Positions 35,287 to 44,268 of a stretch of 64,000 nucleotides of DNA are shown piece after piece; the stretch's first letter is position 1; each line of letters begins with the position of its first letter. Under the pieces are notes generated by a model. That model was not told where the DNA came from. It did no database searches and saw nothing but the letters and a program-made list of their open reading frames with translations. Position numbers and translations under genes: made by a program. The stretch is taken from NCBI RefSeq assembly GCF_904848585.1, contig NZ_CAJHCR010000008.1:186001-250000 (forward strand), given 5' to 3'. This DNA is from Paraburkholderia kirstenboschensis (GTDB lineage Bacteria > Pseudomonadota > Gammaproteobacteria > Burkholderiales > Burkholderiaceae).

Positions 35287-35419
35287 TCTTCGAGGAGCGT
35301 TGCGACGGGTACCGCGAATCAGCATATTCGCCGGCCGCCCGCCAGGCTCGAAGGCTTCAATCGGAAGGATCGGATGCGTATAGCGCTTTTCGATCCACCG
35401 CATCGAACCGCGCTCACGT
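35287..35419 (+). ncRNA. S-adenosylhomocysteine (SAH) riboswitch
   Basis: The leader of ahcY contains the parts of the SAH aptamer known from beta-proteobacteria. P1 forms between CTTCGAG (35288-35294) and CTCGAAG (35347-35353). The conserved GAGGAGCGTTGCGAC and CCAGGCTCG boxes are present. GAGCG (35295-35299) can pair with CGCTC (35411-35415) as the pseudoknot next to the AACCGCGCTCACG box. SAH binding is known to switch such leaders on, raising SAH hydrolase. The ahcY ribosome site is 28 bases downstream. Confidence 0.88.
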
Positions 35420-35454
35420 CAAATTTCTAGTCACTACTTAGAAAGGAGGGCGTG

Positions 35455-36876
35455 ATGAACGCCGCAGTTATCGATTCCCAAGCTTCCAAAGACTACATCG
35501 TTGCCGACATGTCGCTTGCCGACTGGGGCCGCAAGGAACTCACGATTGCAGAGACGGAAATGCCCGGTCTCATGCAAACGCGTGACGAATACAAGGCGCA
35601 GCAGCCGCTGAAGGGCGCGCGCATCGCAGGTTCGTTGCACATGACTATCCAGACCGGCGTGCTGATCGAAACGCTGACCGCGCTCGGCGCGGACGTGCGC
35701 TGGGCATCGTGCAACATCTTCTCGACGCAGGATCACGCCGCCGCCGCAATCGCCAAGGCCGGCACACCGGTGTTCGCGTTCAAGGGCGAGTCGCTCGACG
35801 AATACTGGGAGTTCTCGCACCGCATTTTCGAATGGCCGAACGGCGAGTTCGCGAACATGATTCTCGACGACGGCGGCGACGCGACGTTGCTGTTGATCCT
35901 CGGCTCGAAGGCCGAGAAAGACCGCTCGGTGATCGCCAAGCCGACCAATGAGGAAGAAGTCGCGCTGTACAAGTCGATCGAGCGTCATCTGGACGCCGAC
36001 CCGACGTGGTACTCCACGCGCCTCGCGCACATCCAGGGCGTGACGGAAGAAACCACGACCGGCGTGCATCGTCTGTATCAGATGGAAAAGGAAGGCCGCC
36101 TGCCGTTCCCGGCAATCAACGTCAACGACTCGGTCACCAAGTCGAAGTTCGACAACCTGTATGGCTGCCGTGAGTCGCTCGTCGACGGCATCAAGCGCGC
36201 GACCGACGTGATGATCGCGGGCAAGATCGCCGTGGTAGCCGGTTACGGCGACGTGGGCAAGGGCTGCGCGCAATCGCTGCGCGGTCTCGGCGCAACCGTG
36301 TGGGTCACCGAAATCGATCCGATCTGCGCACTGCAAGCGGCGATGGAAGGCTACCGCGTGGTGACGATGGAATACGCGGCGGACAAAGCCGACATTTTCG
36401 TCACGGCAACGGGCAACTACCACGTGATCAACCACGATCACATGAAGGCGATGCGCCACAACGCGATTGTGTGCAACATCGGTCACTTCGATTCGGAAAT
36501 CGACGTGGCGTCGACGCGTCAGTACCAGTGGGACAACATCAAGCCGCAAGTCGACCACATCATTTTCCCGGACGGCAAGCGCGTGATTCTGCTGGCTGAA
36601 GGCCGCCTCGTGAACCTGGGCTGCGCGACGGGCCACCCGTCGTTCGTGATGTCGAACTCGTTCACGAACCAGACGCTCGCCCAGATCGAACTGTTCACGC
36701 AAGGCGAGAAGTACGAGAACCGCGTGTACGTGCTGCCGAAGCATCTGGACGAGAAGGTCGCGCGTCTGCATCTGGCGCGCATCGGTGCGAACCTGACCGT
36801 GCTGTCGGACGCGCAGGCGGGCTACATCGGCGTCGACAAGAACGGTCCGTTCAAGCCGAACCACTACCGCTACTAA
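35455..36876 (+). CDS. ahcY: Adenosylhomocysteinase (SAH hydrolase)
   Basis: AhcY splits S-adenosylhomocysteine into adenosine and homocysteine, removing the inhibitor left by methyltransferases. The 473-residue product has the N-terminal DYIVADMSLADWGRKELTIA, the substrate-site block GSLHMTIQTGVLIETL, the NAD-binding motif GYGDVGKGCAQSLRG (about 263-277) and the invariant C-terminus KPNHYRY. The ATG at 35455 sits behind a near-perfect AAAGGAGGG; a GTG one codon earlier is possible. An SAH riboswitch lies in the leader, and metF follows after one small gene. Confidence 0.98.
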   Translation: MNAAVIDSQASKDYIVADMSLADWGRKELTIAETEMPGLMQTRDEYKAQQPLKGARIAGSLHMTIQTGVLIETLTALGADVRWASCNIFSTQDHAAAAIAKAGTPVFAFKGESLDEYWEFSHRIFEWPNGEFANMILDDGGDATLLLILGSKAEKDRSVIAKPTNEEEVALYKSIERHLDADPTWYSTRLAHIQGVTEETTTGVHRLYQMEKEGRLPFPAINVNDSVTKSKFDNLYGCRESLVDGIKRATDVMIAGKIAVVAGYGDVGKGCAQSLRGLGATVWVTEIDPICALQAAMEGYRVVTMEYAADKADIFVTATGNYHVINHDHMKAMRHNAIVCNIGHFDSEIDVASTRQYQWDNIKPQVDHIIFPDGKRVILLAEGRLVNLGCATGHPSFVMSNSFTNQTLAQIELFTQGEKYENRVYVLPKHLDEKVARLHLARIGANLTVLSDAQAGYIGVDKNGPFKPNHYRY

Positions 36877-36952
36877 GTACGCGCGTTCCGGTAAGCCCTT
36901 CGCGCGTAAGTGCGAGGGCAGCCTGAAAGCATACGTGATGGTGTGACGACGG

Positions 36953-36975
36953 GGCGGCGCTTAGGCGCCGCTTTG
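36953..36975 (+). terminator. Hairpin after ahcY
   Basis: GCGGCGC pairs perfectly with GCGCCGC around a TTAG loop, followed by only three T bases. An additional dyad TACGCGCG/CGCGCGTA lies at 36878-36908. These could attenuate or process the ahcY-yvlD-metF transcript rather than end it fully. Confidence 0.45.
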
Positions 36976-37030
36976 CTCGCCATGCCTGCCTCTTTCGTTC
37001 AACGGACATCCTGCCTGCAAGGAGCTTTAC

Positions 37031-37384
37031 ATGACCGTTCTGCTGACCTGGCTGATCAATGCACTGGCGCTGCTGATCATCACCTACCTCGTTCCGTCGA
37101 TTCATATCCGCAGCTTCGGCACCGCGTTGATCGTCGCGGTAGTGCTCGGACTGATCAATACGGTCCTGCGGCCGGTGCTGATTCTGTTGACGCTGCCCGT
37201 CACGATTGTCACGCTCGGACTCTTCATTCTGGTGGTCAATGCGCTGTGCTTCTGGCTGTGCGCGTCGCTGCTGAAGGGTTTCGAAGTGTCGGGTTTCTGG
37301 TCGGCGTTCTTCGGCTCGATTCTGTACAGCATCGTTTCATGGCTGCTGTCCGCGCTCATTTTCGGCAACCGCAGTCTCGGTTGA
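37031..37384 (+). CDS. Small YvlD/phage-holin-like membrane protein
   Basis: This 117-residue protein has three to four hydrophobic helices (LINALALLIITYLVPSIHIR; ALIVAVVLGLINTVLRPVLI; LFILVVNALCFWLCASLL; FFGSILYSIVSWLLSALIFG). It matches the YvlD/DUF360 family, also called phage holin family 4 or superfamily IV, from the pattern GLINTVLRPVLILLTLPVTI. No phage genes are near, so the holin name is only a family label. It sits between ahcY and metF; its role there is unknown. Confidence 0.85.
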   Translation: MTVLLTWLINALALLIITYLVPSIHIRSFGTALIVAVVLGLINTVLRPVLILLTLPVTIVTLGLFILVVNALCFWLCASLLKGFEVSGFWSAFFGSILYSIVSWLLSALIFGNRSLG

Positions 37385-37395
37385 CACACTGAACC

Positions 37396-38226
37396 ATGAA
37401 CCCGATCGAACTTTCATTCGAATTCTTCCCGCCGAAAACGCAGGAAGGCGTCGACAAACTGCGCGCAACGCGTGCACAACTCGCTTTACTCAAGCCCAAG
37501 TTCGTGTCCGTCACGTTTGGCGCGGGCGGCTCGACGCAACAGGGCACGCTCGATACCGTCGTCGATATGGCGAAGGAAGGGCTGGAGGCGGCGCCGCATC
37601 TGTCGTGCATCGGCTCTTCCAAAGAGAGCTTGCGCGCGATTCTCAACGAGTACCGCGCGCATGGCATTCGCCATATCGTCGCGCTGCGCGGCGACCTGCC
37701 GTCCGGCATGGGCGAAGTCGGCGAGTTGCGTTATGCGTCGGAACTGGTGAGCTTTATCCGCGCCGAATTCGGCGACTGGTTCTGGATCGAGGTGGCCGGC
37801 TACCCGGAATATCATCCGCAGTCGCGCTCGCCGCGCCACGATCTCGAAAACTTCGCCCGCAAGGTGAAGGCCGGCGCCAATTCCGCGATCACGCAGTACT
37901 TCTTCAACGCGGACGCGTATTTCCGTTTTGTCGACGACGCAAGGAAACTCGGCGTCGACGTGCCGATCGTGCCGGGCATCATGCCGATCACGAACTTCTC
38001 GCAACTGATGCGCTTCTCCGAGATGTGCGGGGCTGAAGTTCCGCGCTGGATCGCGCGCCGGCTGGAGAGTTTCGGCGACGACCGCGAGTCGATTCGCGCG
38101 TTCGGGCTCGACGTGGTGACCGACCTGTGCAAGCGTCTGACCGACGCGAAGGTGCCTGGTCTGCATTTCTATACGCTTAACGGCGCCGCGGCGACCACGG
38201 CGATCTGCGAGCGGTTGGGCGTTTGA
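37396..38226 (+). CDS. metF: 5,10-methylenetetrahydrofolate reductase
   Basis: MetF reduces methylene-THF to methyl-THF, which supplies the methyl group for remethylating homocysteine to methionine. The 276-residue flavoprotein has the family N-terminus (ELSFEFFPPKTQEGVDKLRA), VSVTFGAGGSTQQGT, HIVALRGDLP and KAGANSAITQYFFNADAYFR. The C-terminus is LTDAKVPGLHFYTLN. Length matches bacterial MetF (about 275-300). It starts 11 bp after the small membrane protein and is likely under the SAH riboswitch, pairing SAH breakdown with methionine regeneration. Confidence 0.97.
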   Translation: MNPIELSFEFFPPKTQEGVDKLRATRAQLALLKPKFVSVTFGAGGSTQQGTLDTVVDMAKEGLEAAPHLSCIGSSKESLRAILNEYRAHGIRHIVALRGDLPSGMGEVGELRYASELVSFIRAEFGDWFWIEVAGYPEYHPQSRSPRHDLENFARKVKAGANSAITQYFFNADAYFRFVDDARKLGVDVPIVPGIMPITNFSQLMRFSEMCGAEVPRWIARRLESFGDDRESIRAFGLDVVTDLCKRLTDAKVPGLHFYTLNGAAATTAICERLGV

Positions 38227-38531
38227 GCCGCTGACTCGTCGTTGTTGCTGGTTGTTTTGCCCGGGCCGTCGCGCGGATCGATGCGCGGCGGCTCTGGCAA
38301 GTTGTCTCTGTTCCAACGCCTTCTCCAATCTCCAATCAGGACAACTCGAAACGATTCCACAGGAATCGCTGCGATGTCCTACTCTGAAAGTCATTCGAAA
38401 GAGGTCTCGAAATATCCGCGCAGGCGCGCCGGCTGCGGCGTCGCGGATAATTTCCTCTGCTTGTGACACCGGGGAAAGCTCAGTAATATCGCGCTACGCT
38501 GGCGTCAGCCAGCCCCGAACCTGGAGGAAAC
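38227..38531 (+). other. Intergenic region between metF and dppA
   Basis: The 305 bp hold no credible gene. A hairpin at 38267-38292 (GCCGTCGCGC with GCGCGGCGGC, one G-T pair) lies 40 bp after metF but lacks a U-tract. The dppA ATG follows GGAGG. A promoter must lie here, but no convincing -35/-10 pair was found. Confidence 0.45.
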
Positions 38532-40160
38532 ATGAAGCAAAACAACCTGTTGCGCGCCGCGCGTGTTACGACGCTCGTCGCAGCTGCAGCGGCATCGCTG
38601 GTGGGTGCGAACAGCGCGCACGCCGAGATTCCGAACAAAACACTCGTTTACTGCTCAGAAGGCAGCCCTGCGGGTTTCGATCCGGCCCAATACACCACGG
38701 GCACCGATTTCACGGCCAATACGTTCACCGTCTATAACCGCCTCGTCGAGTTCGAGCGTGGCGGCACCAAGGTCGAGCCGGGCCTCGCCGAAAAGTGGGA
38801 AGTTTCCGCGGACGGCAAGACGTACACGTTCCACCTGCGTCATGGCGTGAAGTTCCAGACCACGTCGTTCTTCAAGCCGACGCGCGAATTCAATGCGGAC
38901 GACGTCATCTTCACGTTCGAGCGCATGCTCGACGCGAACCAGCCGTTCCACAAGGCCTACCCGGTGCAGTTCCCGTACTTCACCGACATGGGTCTGGACA
39001 AGCTGATCACGAAGGTCGAAAAGGTCGATCCGTACACGGTCAAGTTCACGCTGAAGGAAGTCAACGCGCCGTTCATCCAGAACCTGGCAATGGAATACGC
39101 GTCGGTCCTGTCTGCTGAATATGGCGATCAGTTGCTGAAGGCCGGCAAGGCCGCCGACATCAACCAGTTCCCGGTCGGCACGGGTCCGTTCATTTTCCGC
39201 AGCTATACGAAAGACGCGACCATCCGTTTCGACGGCAATCCGGATTACTGGAAGCCGAACGCGGTCAAGATCTCGAAGCTGATCTTCTCGATCACGCCGG
39301 ACGCCGGCGTGCGCGTGCAGAAGTTGAAGCGCGACGAATGCCAGGTGATGAGCTATCCGCGCCCGGCCGATATCGCGCCGCTGAAGGCCGAATCGAATCT
39401 GGCAATGCCGTCGCAGCCTGGCTTCAACCTGGGCTACCTCGCGTACAACGTGACGCACAAGCCGGTCGACAAGGTCGAAGTGCGTCAGGCGCTCGACATG
39501 GCGATCAACAAGAAGGCGATCATCGACTCCGTGTACCAGGGCGCAGGCCAGGCCGCCACGAACCCGATGCCGCCGACCCAATGGTCCTATGACAAGAACC
39601 TGAAGGGCGCATCGTACGACGCGGAAAAAGCCAAGGCGCTGCTCGCGAAGGCCGGTTATGCGAACGGCTTCGAGATCACGCTGTGGGCGATGCCGGTGCA
39701 ACGCGCATACAACCCGAACGCACGCCTGATGGCGGAAATGATCCAGGCCGACTGGGCCAAGATCGGCGTCAAGGCGAAGATCGTCACGTATGAATGGGGC
39801 GAGTACATCAAGCGCGCACACGCAGGCGAGGACGACACAATGCTGATCGGCTGGACAGGCGACAATGGCGATCCGGACAACTGGCTCGGCACGCTGCTCG
39901 GCTGCGACGCGGTGAACGGCAACAACTTCTCGAAGTGGTGCCACAAGCCTTTCGACGATCTGATCCAGAAGGGTCGTTCAACGTCCGACCAGGGCGCGCG
40001 CACCACGGCATACGTGCAGGCACAGCAGATCTTCGCGCAGCAACTGCCGTTCTCGCCGATCGCTCACTCGACGGTCTACCAGCCTGTCAGCAAGAAGGTG
40101 GTCGACATGCGTATCGAGCCGCTCGGCTACGCTCGCTTCGACGGCGTCAGCGTCAAGTAA
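38532..40160 (+). CDS. dppA: Dipeptide ABC transporter substrate-binding protein
   Basis: The 542-residue protein is a cluster C solute-binding protein for peptides. It has a Sec signal peptide (KQNNLLRAARVTTLVAAAAA, cleavage after AHA near residue 35). The family blocks LAEKWEVSADGKTYTFHLRH and LDMAINKKAIIDSVYQGAGQ are present, with GWTGDNGDPDNWLGTLLGCD near the C-terminus as in E. coli DppA. It would capture di- or tripeptides in the periplasm and hand them to DppBC. A terminator-like hairpin separates it from dppB. Confidence 0.93.
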   Translation: MKQNNLLRAARVTTLVAAAAASLVGANSAHAEIPNKTLVYCSEGSPAGFDPAQYTTGTDFTANTFTVYNRLVEFERGGTKVEPGLAEKWEVSADGKTYTFHLRHGVKFQTTSFFKPTREFNADDVIFTFERMLDANQPFHKAYPVQFPYFTDMGLDKLITKVEKVDPYTVKFTLKEVNAPFIQNLAMEYASVLSAEYGDQLLKAGKAADINQFPVGTGPFIFRSYTKDATIRFDGNPDYWKPNAVKISKLIFSITPDAGVRVQKLKRDECQVMSYPRPADIAPLKAESNLAMPSQPGFNLGYLAYNVTHKPVDKVEVRQALDMAINKKAIIDSVYQGAGQAATNPMPPTQWSYDKNLKGASYDAEKAKALLAKAGYANGFEITLWAMPVQRAYNPNARLMAEMIQADWAKIGVKAKIVTYEWGEYIKRAHAGEDDTMLIGWTGDNGDPDNWLGTLLGCDAVNGNNFSKWCHKPFDDLIQKGRSTSDQGARTTAYVQAQQIFAQQLPFSPIAHSTVYQPVSKKVVDMRIEPLGYARFDGVSVK

Positions 40161-40240
40161 GGCGCCAGATATTGCGTCAGGCAAGTCGTAAAATTCGCGC
40201 AGTACGCTTTTCGCACGGTTAGAAAACTGGTCGAAATGGT

Positions 40241-40287
40241 CCGGCGACCGGGGTCACGAGCCCTCGTCGCCGGTTGCGTTTTTTCTT
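40241..40287 (+). terminator. Terminator or attenuator between dppA and dppB
   Basis: CCGGCGAC pairs with GTCGCCGG, with an inner GGG/CCC pair, followed by TTGCGTTTTTTCTT. It lies 80 bp after dppA and 24 bp before dppB. Partial read-through would give more binding protein than membrane and ATPase subunits, a common arrangement in ABC operons. Confidence 0.75.
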
Positions 40288-40310
40288 CATCAAGACCATA
40301 GGGACGAACC

Positions 40311-41321
40311 ATGTTCCGCTTTGTTTTGCGCCGCATCGGCATGGTGATACCGACGTTCATCGGCATCACGATCCTTGCATTCGCGCTGATTCACCTGATA
40401 CCGGGCGACCCCATCGAAGTGATGATGGGCGAGCGCGGCGTAGATCCGGCGATGCATGCCGCGGCTATGCACCGTCTAGGGCTCGACGAACCTCTGCCGA
40501 TGCAGTACGTCCACTACATCGGCCGCGCGCTGCACGGCGATCTCGGCACTTCTATCATCACCAACACGAGCGTCATGGGCGAATTTCTCGCCCGTTTCCC
40601 CGCCACCGTTGAACTGTCGATTTGCGCGATGCTGTTCGCGCTGATCGTCGGCCTGCCGGCGGGCGTGTTCGCGGCGCTCAGGCGCGGCACGGCGGTCGAT
40701 CACGGCGTGATGGGTACAGCGCTGACCGGCTATTCGATGCCGATCTTCTGGTGGGGCTTGATCCTCATCATGGTGTTCTCGGTCAAGCTTGGCTGGACGC
40801 CGGTGTCGGGCCGCATCGCGGTCGAATACGACATTCCGCACGTGACCGGCTTCATGCTGATCGACGCGATGATGTCCACCGACGAAGGCGCGTTCAAGTC
40901 CGCACTGAGCCATCTGATTCTTCCCGCCATCGTGCTCGGAACGATCCCGCTTGCGGTCGTCGCTCGCATGACTCGTTCGTCGATGCTCGAAGTGCTGCGA
41001 GAAGACTACATCCGCACCGCGCGCGCGAAGGGTTTGTCGCCGGGGCGAGTGATCGTCGTTCATGCATTGCGCAATGCGTTGATTCCGGTGGTGACGGTGA
41101 TCGGTCTGCAGGTCGGTACGCTGCTTGCGGGCGCGGTGCTGACGGAGACACTCTTTTCGTGGCCGGGCATCGGCAAGTGGCTGATCGATGCAATTGGCCG
41201 TCGCGACTATCCAGTCGTGCAGGGCGGTATCCTGATGATTGCCACACTGGTGATCTTCGTGAACCTCGTCGTCGATCTGTTGTACGGCGTGTTGAATCCG
41301 CGCATTCGCCATACGAGGTGA
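40311..41321 (+). CDS. dppB: Dipeptide ABC transporter permease DppB
   Basis: The 336-residue permease has an N-terminal helix (FRFVLRRIGMVIPTFIGITI) and about six membrane segments. The binding-protein-dependent EAA loop is at VLREDYIRTARAKGLSPGRV (about 226-245). The fold and N-terminal RRIGMVIPTFIGI match DppB/OppB. It forms the channel with DppC. The next gene starts 8 bp after its stop. Confidence 0.95.
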   Translation: MFRFVLRRIGMVIPTFIGITILAFALIHLIPGDPIEVMMGERGVDPAMHAAAMHRLGLDEPLPMQYVHYIGRALHGDLGTSIITNTSVMGEFLARFPATVELSICAMLFALIVGLPAGVFAALRRGTAVDHGVMGTALTGYSMPIFWWGLILIMVFSVKLGWTPVSGRIAVEYDIPHVTGFMLIDAMMSTDEGAFKSALSHLILPAIVLGTIPLAVVARMTRSSMLEVLREDYIRTARAKGLSPGRVIVVHALRNALIPVVTVIGLQVGTLLAGAVLTETLFSWPGIGKWLIDAIGRRDYPVVQGGILMIATLVIFVNLVVDLLYGVLNPRIRHTR

Positions 41322-41329
41322 TTTCGGAA

Positions 41330-42247
41330 ATGGCAGACATACAAAACACAGTCCCCACAGCAGTAACTCCGCCTAGCGGCCGCGCTATCGCCGCTCGCGA
41401 ATTCTGGGCGAATTTCTCGCGCAATCGCGGTGCGGTTGGCGCCGGCATCGTCGTTTTGCTGCTGATCGTCGTGGCGATTTTCGCGCCGCTCATCGCGCCG
41501 CATAGCCCGATCGAACAGTACCGCGACTTCGTGAAGATTCCGCCTGCATGGCTCGAAGGCGGCAACTGGCGGTTCGTTCTCGGCACCGACGAAGCCGGCC
41601 GCGACATCCTCTCGCGTCTGATGTACGGCGCGCGGCTGTCGTTCTGGATCGGCTTCGTGTCGGTGGTGCTCGCGCTGATTCCGGGCGTCGTGCTCGGCCT
41701 CATCGCGGCATTCTTCGAGAAGTGGGCCGACACGCCGATCATGCGCATCATGGACGTGCTGCTCGCGCTGCCGTCGCTGCTGCTCGCGGTGGCGGTGGTC
41801 GCGATCATCGGTCCGGGCCTCGTCAATACGATGCTGGCAATCGCGATCGTCGCGTTGCCGGGCTACGTGCGTTTGACGCGCGCTTCGGCGCAAGGCGAGT
41901 TGCAGAAGGAATACGTGACGGCTTCGCGAGTGGCCGGCGCCGGCACTTTGCGTCTCATGTTTTCGCAAGTACTGCCCAACTGCACCGCGCCGCTGATCGT
42001 GCAGGCAACGCTCGGTTTCTCGTCGGCGATTCTGGATGCGGCGGCGCTCGGTTTCCTCGGCCTCGGCGTACAACCGCCGTCGGCGGAGTGGGGCGCAATG
42101 CTGGCCTCGGCGCGTGATTACATCGACAGCGCATGGTGGATCGTCACGATGCCTGGTTTGTCCATCCTGATCTCGGTGCTCGCCATCAATCTGCTCGGTG
42201 ACGGGCTGCGCGACGCACTCGATCCCAAACTGAAACGGATGGCATAA
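41330..42247 (+). CDS. dppC: Dipeptide ABC transporter permease DppC
   Basis: The 305-residue second permease has the N-terminal cytoplasmic segment typical of OppC/DppC (REFWANFSRNRGAVGAGIVV). The LGTDEAGRDILSRLMYGARL block precedes the membrane core, and the EAA loop is at LQKEYVTASRVAGAGTLRLM. The frame is open much further upstream, but that part overlaps dppB in another frame and is not protein-like; the ATG at 41330 is the start. dppD begins directly after the stop (TAAATG). Confidence 0.94.
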   Translation: MADIQNTVPTAVTPPSGRAIAAREFWANFSRNRGAVGAGIVVLLLIVVAIFAPLIAPHSPIEQYRDFVKIPPAWLEGGNWRFVLGTDEAGRDILSRLMYGARLSFWIGFVSVVLALIPGVVLGLIAAFFEKWADTPIMRIMDVLLALPSLLLAVAVVAIIGPGLVNTMLAIAIVALPGYVRLTRASAQGELQKEYVTASRVAGAGTLRLMFSQVLPNCTAPLIVQATLGFSSAILDAAALGFLGLGVQPPSAEWGAMLASARDYIDSAWWIVTMPGLSILISVLAINLLGDGLRDALDPKLKRMA

Positions 42248-43252
42248 ATGGACAATCTACTGACCATCCGCAATCTGGCGGTGAACTTCAACGGACTGCC
42301 CGCTGTCGACCGGATCAATCTCGACGTCGCGCCGGGCGAAGTGCTCGGCGTCGTCGGCGAATCGGGTTCGGGCAAGAGCGTGACGATGATGGCGCTGATG
42401 GGCCTGATCGACGCCCCCGGCAAGGTCACGGCGGACGAAATCAAGTTCAACGGCCGCGATCTGCTGAAGGCATCGGCGAAGGAACGCCGCAAGATCATCG
42501 GCAAAGATATCGCGATGGTGTTCCAGGACGCGCTCACGAGTCTGAATCCGAGCTACACGGTCGGCTATCAGATCAAGGAAGTGCTGAAACTGCACGAAGG
42601 GCTGCGCGGCGCCGCGCTCGACAAGCGCGCGCTCGAACTGCTCGATCAGGTCGGCATTCCGGACGCGAAGAGCCGCATTGGCGCGTTTCCGCATCAGATG
42701 TCGGGCGGCATGAACCAGCGCGTGATGATCGCCATGGCCATTGCCTGCAACCCGAAGCTGCTGATCGCCGACGAGCCCACCACCGCGCTCGACGTAACGA
42801 TCCAGGCGCAGATCATGGAATTGCTCATGCGCCTGCAAAAGGAGCGCGGCATGGCGCTCGTGCTGATCTCGCACGATCTCGCGGTGGTGTCCGAGGTCGC
42901 GCAGCGCGTCGCGGTCATGTACGCTGGCGAAGTGATCGAAACGAACAAGGTGCCGGATATCTTCGCCGCGCCACATCATCCGTACACGGAAGCGTTGCTG
43001 GCCGCGATTCCCGAGCATAACGTGGGCGCCGTGCGTCTCGCTGCTTTGCCGGGCATGGTGCCGGGGCGCGACGATCGTCCCAAAGGATGTCTGTTCGCGC
43101 CGCGCTGCAAGTACGTGGTCGACGATTGCATGAAGGCGCGGCCCGCGCTTGCGCCGATGCAAGGTCACGCCGAAGTGGCGCGCGTGCGCTGCATCAAACC
43201 CCTGAACCTGAGCGGCGACGCGAACGTTCACACCCGTGGAGGCGCACGATGA
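42248..43252 (+). CDS. dppD: Dipeptide ABC transporter ATP-binding protein DppD
   Basis: The 334-residue ATPase has Walker A GESGSGKS at 37-44, the Q-loop VFQDALTSLNPSYTV, the signature MSGGMNQR, Walker B LLIADEPTTALD and the switch His in ISHDLAVV. The C-terminal oligopeptide domain has GCLFAPRCKYVVDDC, a cysteine-rich motif typical of DppD/OppD that can bind an iron-sulfur cluster. Its stop overlaps the dppF ATG (ATGA). Confidence 0.96.
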   Translation: MDNLLTIRNLAVNFNGLPAVDRINLDVAPGEVLGVVGESGSGKSVTMMALMGLIDAPGKVTADEIKFNGRDLLKASAKERRKIIGKDIAMVFQDALTSLNPSYTVGYQIKEVLKLHEGLRGAALDKRALELLDQVGIPDAKSRIGAFPHQMSGGMNQRVMIAMAIACNPKLLIADEPTTALDVTIQAQIMELLMRLQKERGMALVLISHDLAVVSEVAQRVAVMYAGEVIETNKVPDIFAAPHHPYTEALLAAIPEHNVGAVRLAALPGMVPGRDDRPKGCLFAPRCKYVVDDCMKARPALAPMQGHAEVARVRCIKPLNLSGDANVHTRGGAR

Positions 43253-44268
43253 ACGCAGTACTCGAAACGCGGCGCCAGTCGGACCATGCGGGCGATCACG
43301 TGCTGGTCGCCGACAAGCTCGCGCGTTACTACACGGTCAAGCGCGGCATGTTCGCAACGGGCACGGTGAAGGCGCTCAACGGCGTGTCGTTCGCGCTCGA
43401 ACGCGGCAAGACGCTCGCCGTGGTCGGCGAATCCGGTTGCGGCAAGTCCACGCTTGCGCGCCAACTCACCATGATCGAAGCGCCCAGCGCGGGCCGTTTG
43501 CTGATCGACGGTGAAGACGTGGCCGGCGCGGATCACGCGAAAATCGCGGCGCTGCGGCGGCGCGTGCAGATGGTGTTTCAGAACCCGTTCGCGTCGCTCA
43601 ACCCGCGCAAGACTGTGGAGCAGACGCTCGGCGAACCGCTCGCGATCAACTCCCAATTGAGCGCAACGGAACGCGCGGAACGTATCGCTCAAATGATGCG
43701 TACCGTCGGCCTGCGTCCGGAACATGCGAAGCGCTATCCGCATATGTTTTCGGGCGGTCAACGTCAACGCGTGGCGATTGCCCGCGCGATGATTCTGGAC
43801 CCGCAGATCGTTGTCGCCGACGAACCCGTGTCGGCGCTCGACGTGTCGATCCAGGCGCAGATTCTGAACCTGTTCATGGATCTGCAGCAGGAGTTCAAGA
43901 CGAGCTATGTGTTCATCTCGCACAATCTGTCGGTGGTCGAGCATATCGCCGACGACGTGATGGTGATGTACTTCGGCGGCGTGGCCGAACTCGGCGACAA
44001 GAAGCGGATTTTCTCGAAGCCGCGGCATCCGTACACGCGCGCGTTGATGTCGGCTACTCCGTCGATCTTCGAGGCGGATCGCACCATCAAGATCAAGCTG
44101 CAAGGTGAGATGCCTTCGCCGCTGAATCCACCGTCGGGCTGCACGTTCCATCAGCGCTGCCCCTATGTGATCGACCGTTGCCGCAGCGAGGAGCCGAAGC
44201 TGCGTGAAGTGGATGGCCGTCAGGTGTCGTGTCACCGCGCCGAGGAGGTGGGGGACGTGGATGCCTGA
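43249..44268 (+). CDS. dppF: Dipeptide ABC transporter ATP-binding protein DppF
   Basis: The 339-residue partner ATPase has Walker A GESGCGKST at 60-68, VFQNPFASLNPRKTVEQTLG, the signature FSGGQRQRVAIARA and Walker B IVVADEPVSALD. The C-terminal GCTFHQRCPYVIDRC cysteine motif follows. The ATG at 43249 is fixed by the ATGA overlap with dppD; upstream residues in the frame are dppD out of frame. The last 8 bases overlap the next gene (ATGCCTGA). Confidence 0.96.
   Translation: MNAVLETRRQSDHAGDHVLVADKLARYYTVKRGMFATGTVKALNGVSFALERGKTLAVVGESGCGKSTLARQLTMIEAPSAGRLLIDGEDVAGADHAKIAALRRRVQMVFQNPFASLNPRKTVEQTLGEPLAINSQLSATERAERIAQMMRTVGLRPEHAKRYPHMFSGGQRQRVAIARAMILDPQIVVADEPVSALDVSIQAQILNLFMDLQQEFKTSYVFISHNLSVVEHIADDVMVMYFGGVAELGDKKRIFSKPRHPYTRALMSATPSIFEADRTIKIKLQGEMPSPLNPPSGCTFHQRCPYVIDRCRSEEPKLREVDGRQVSCHRAEEVGDVDA

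Noticed and set aside
37031..37384. Prophage remnant suggested by the holin family name
   Set aside because: No integrase, capsid or lysis gene is nearby; the family is widespread in chromosomes and the neighbours are ahcY and metF.
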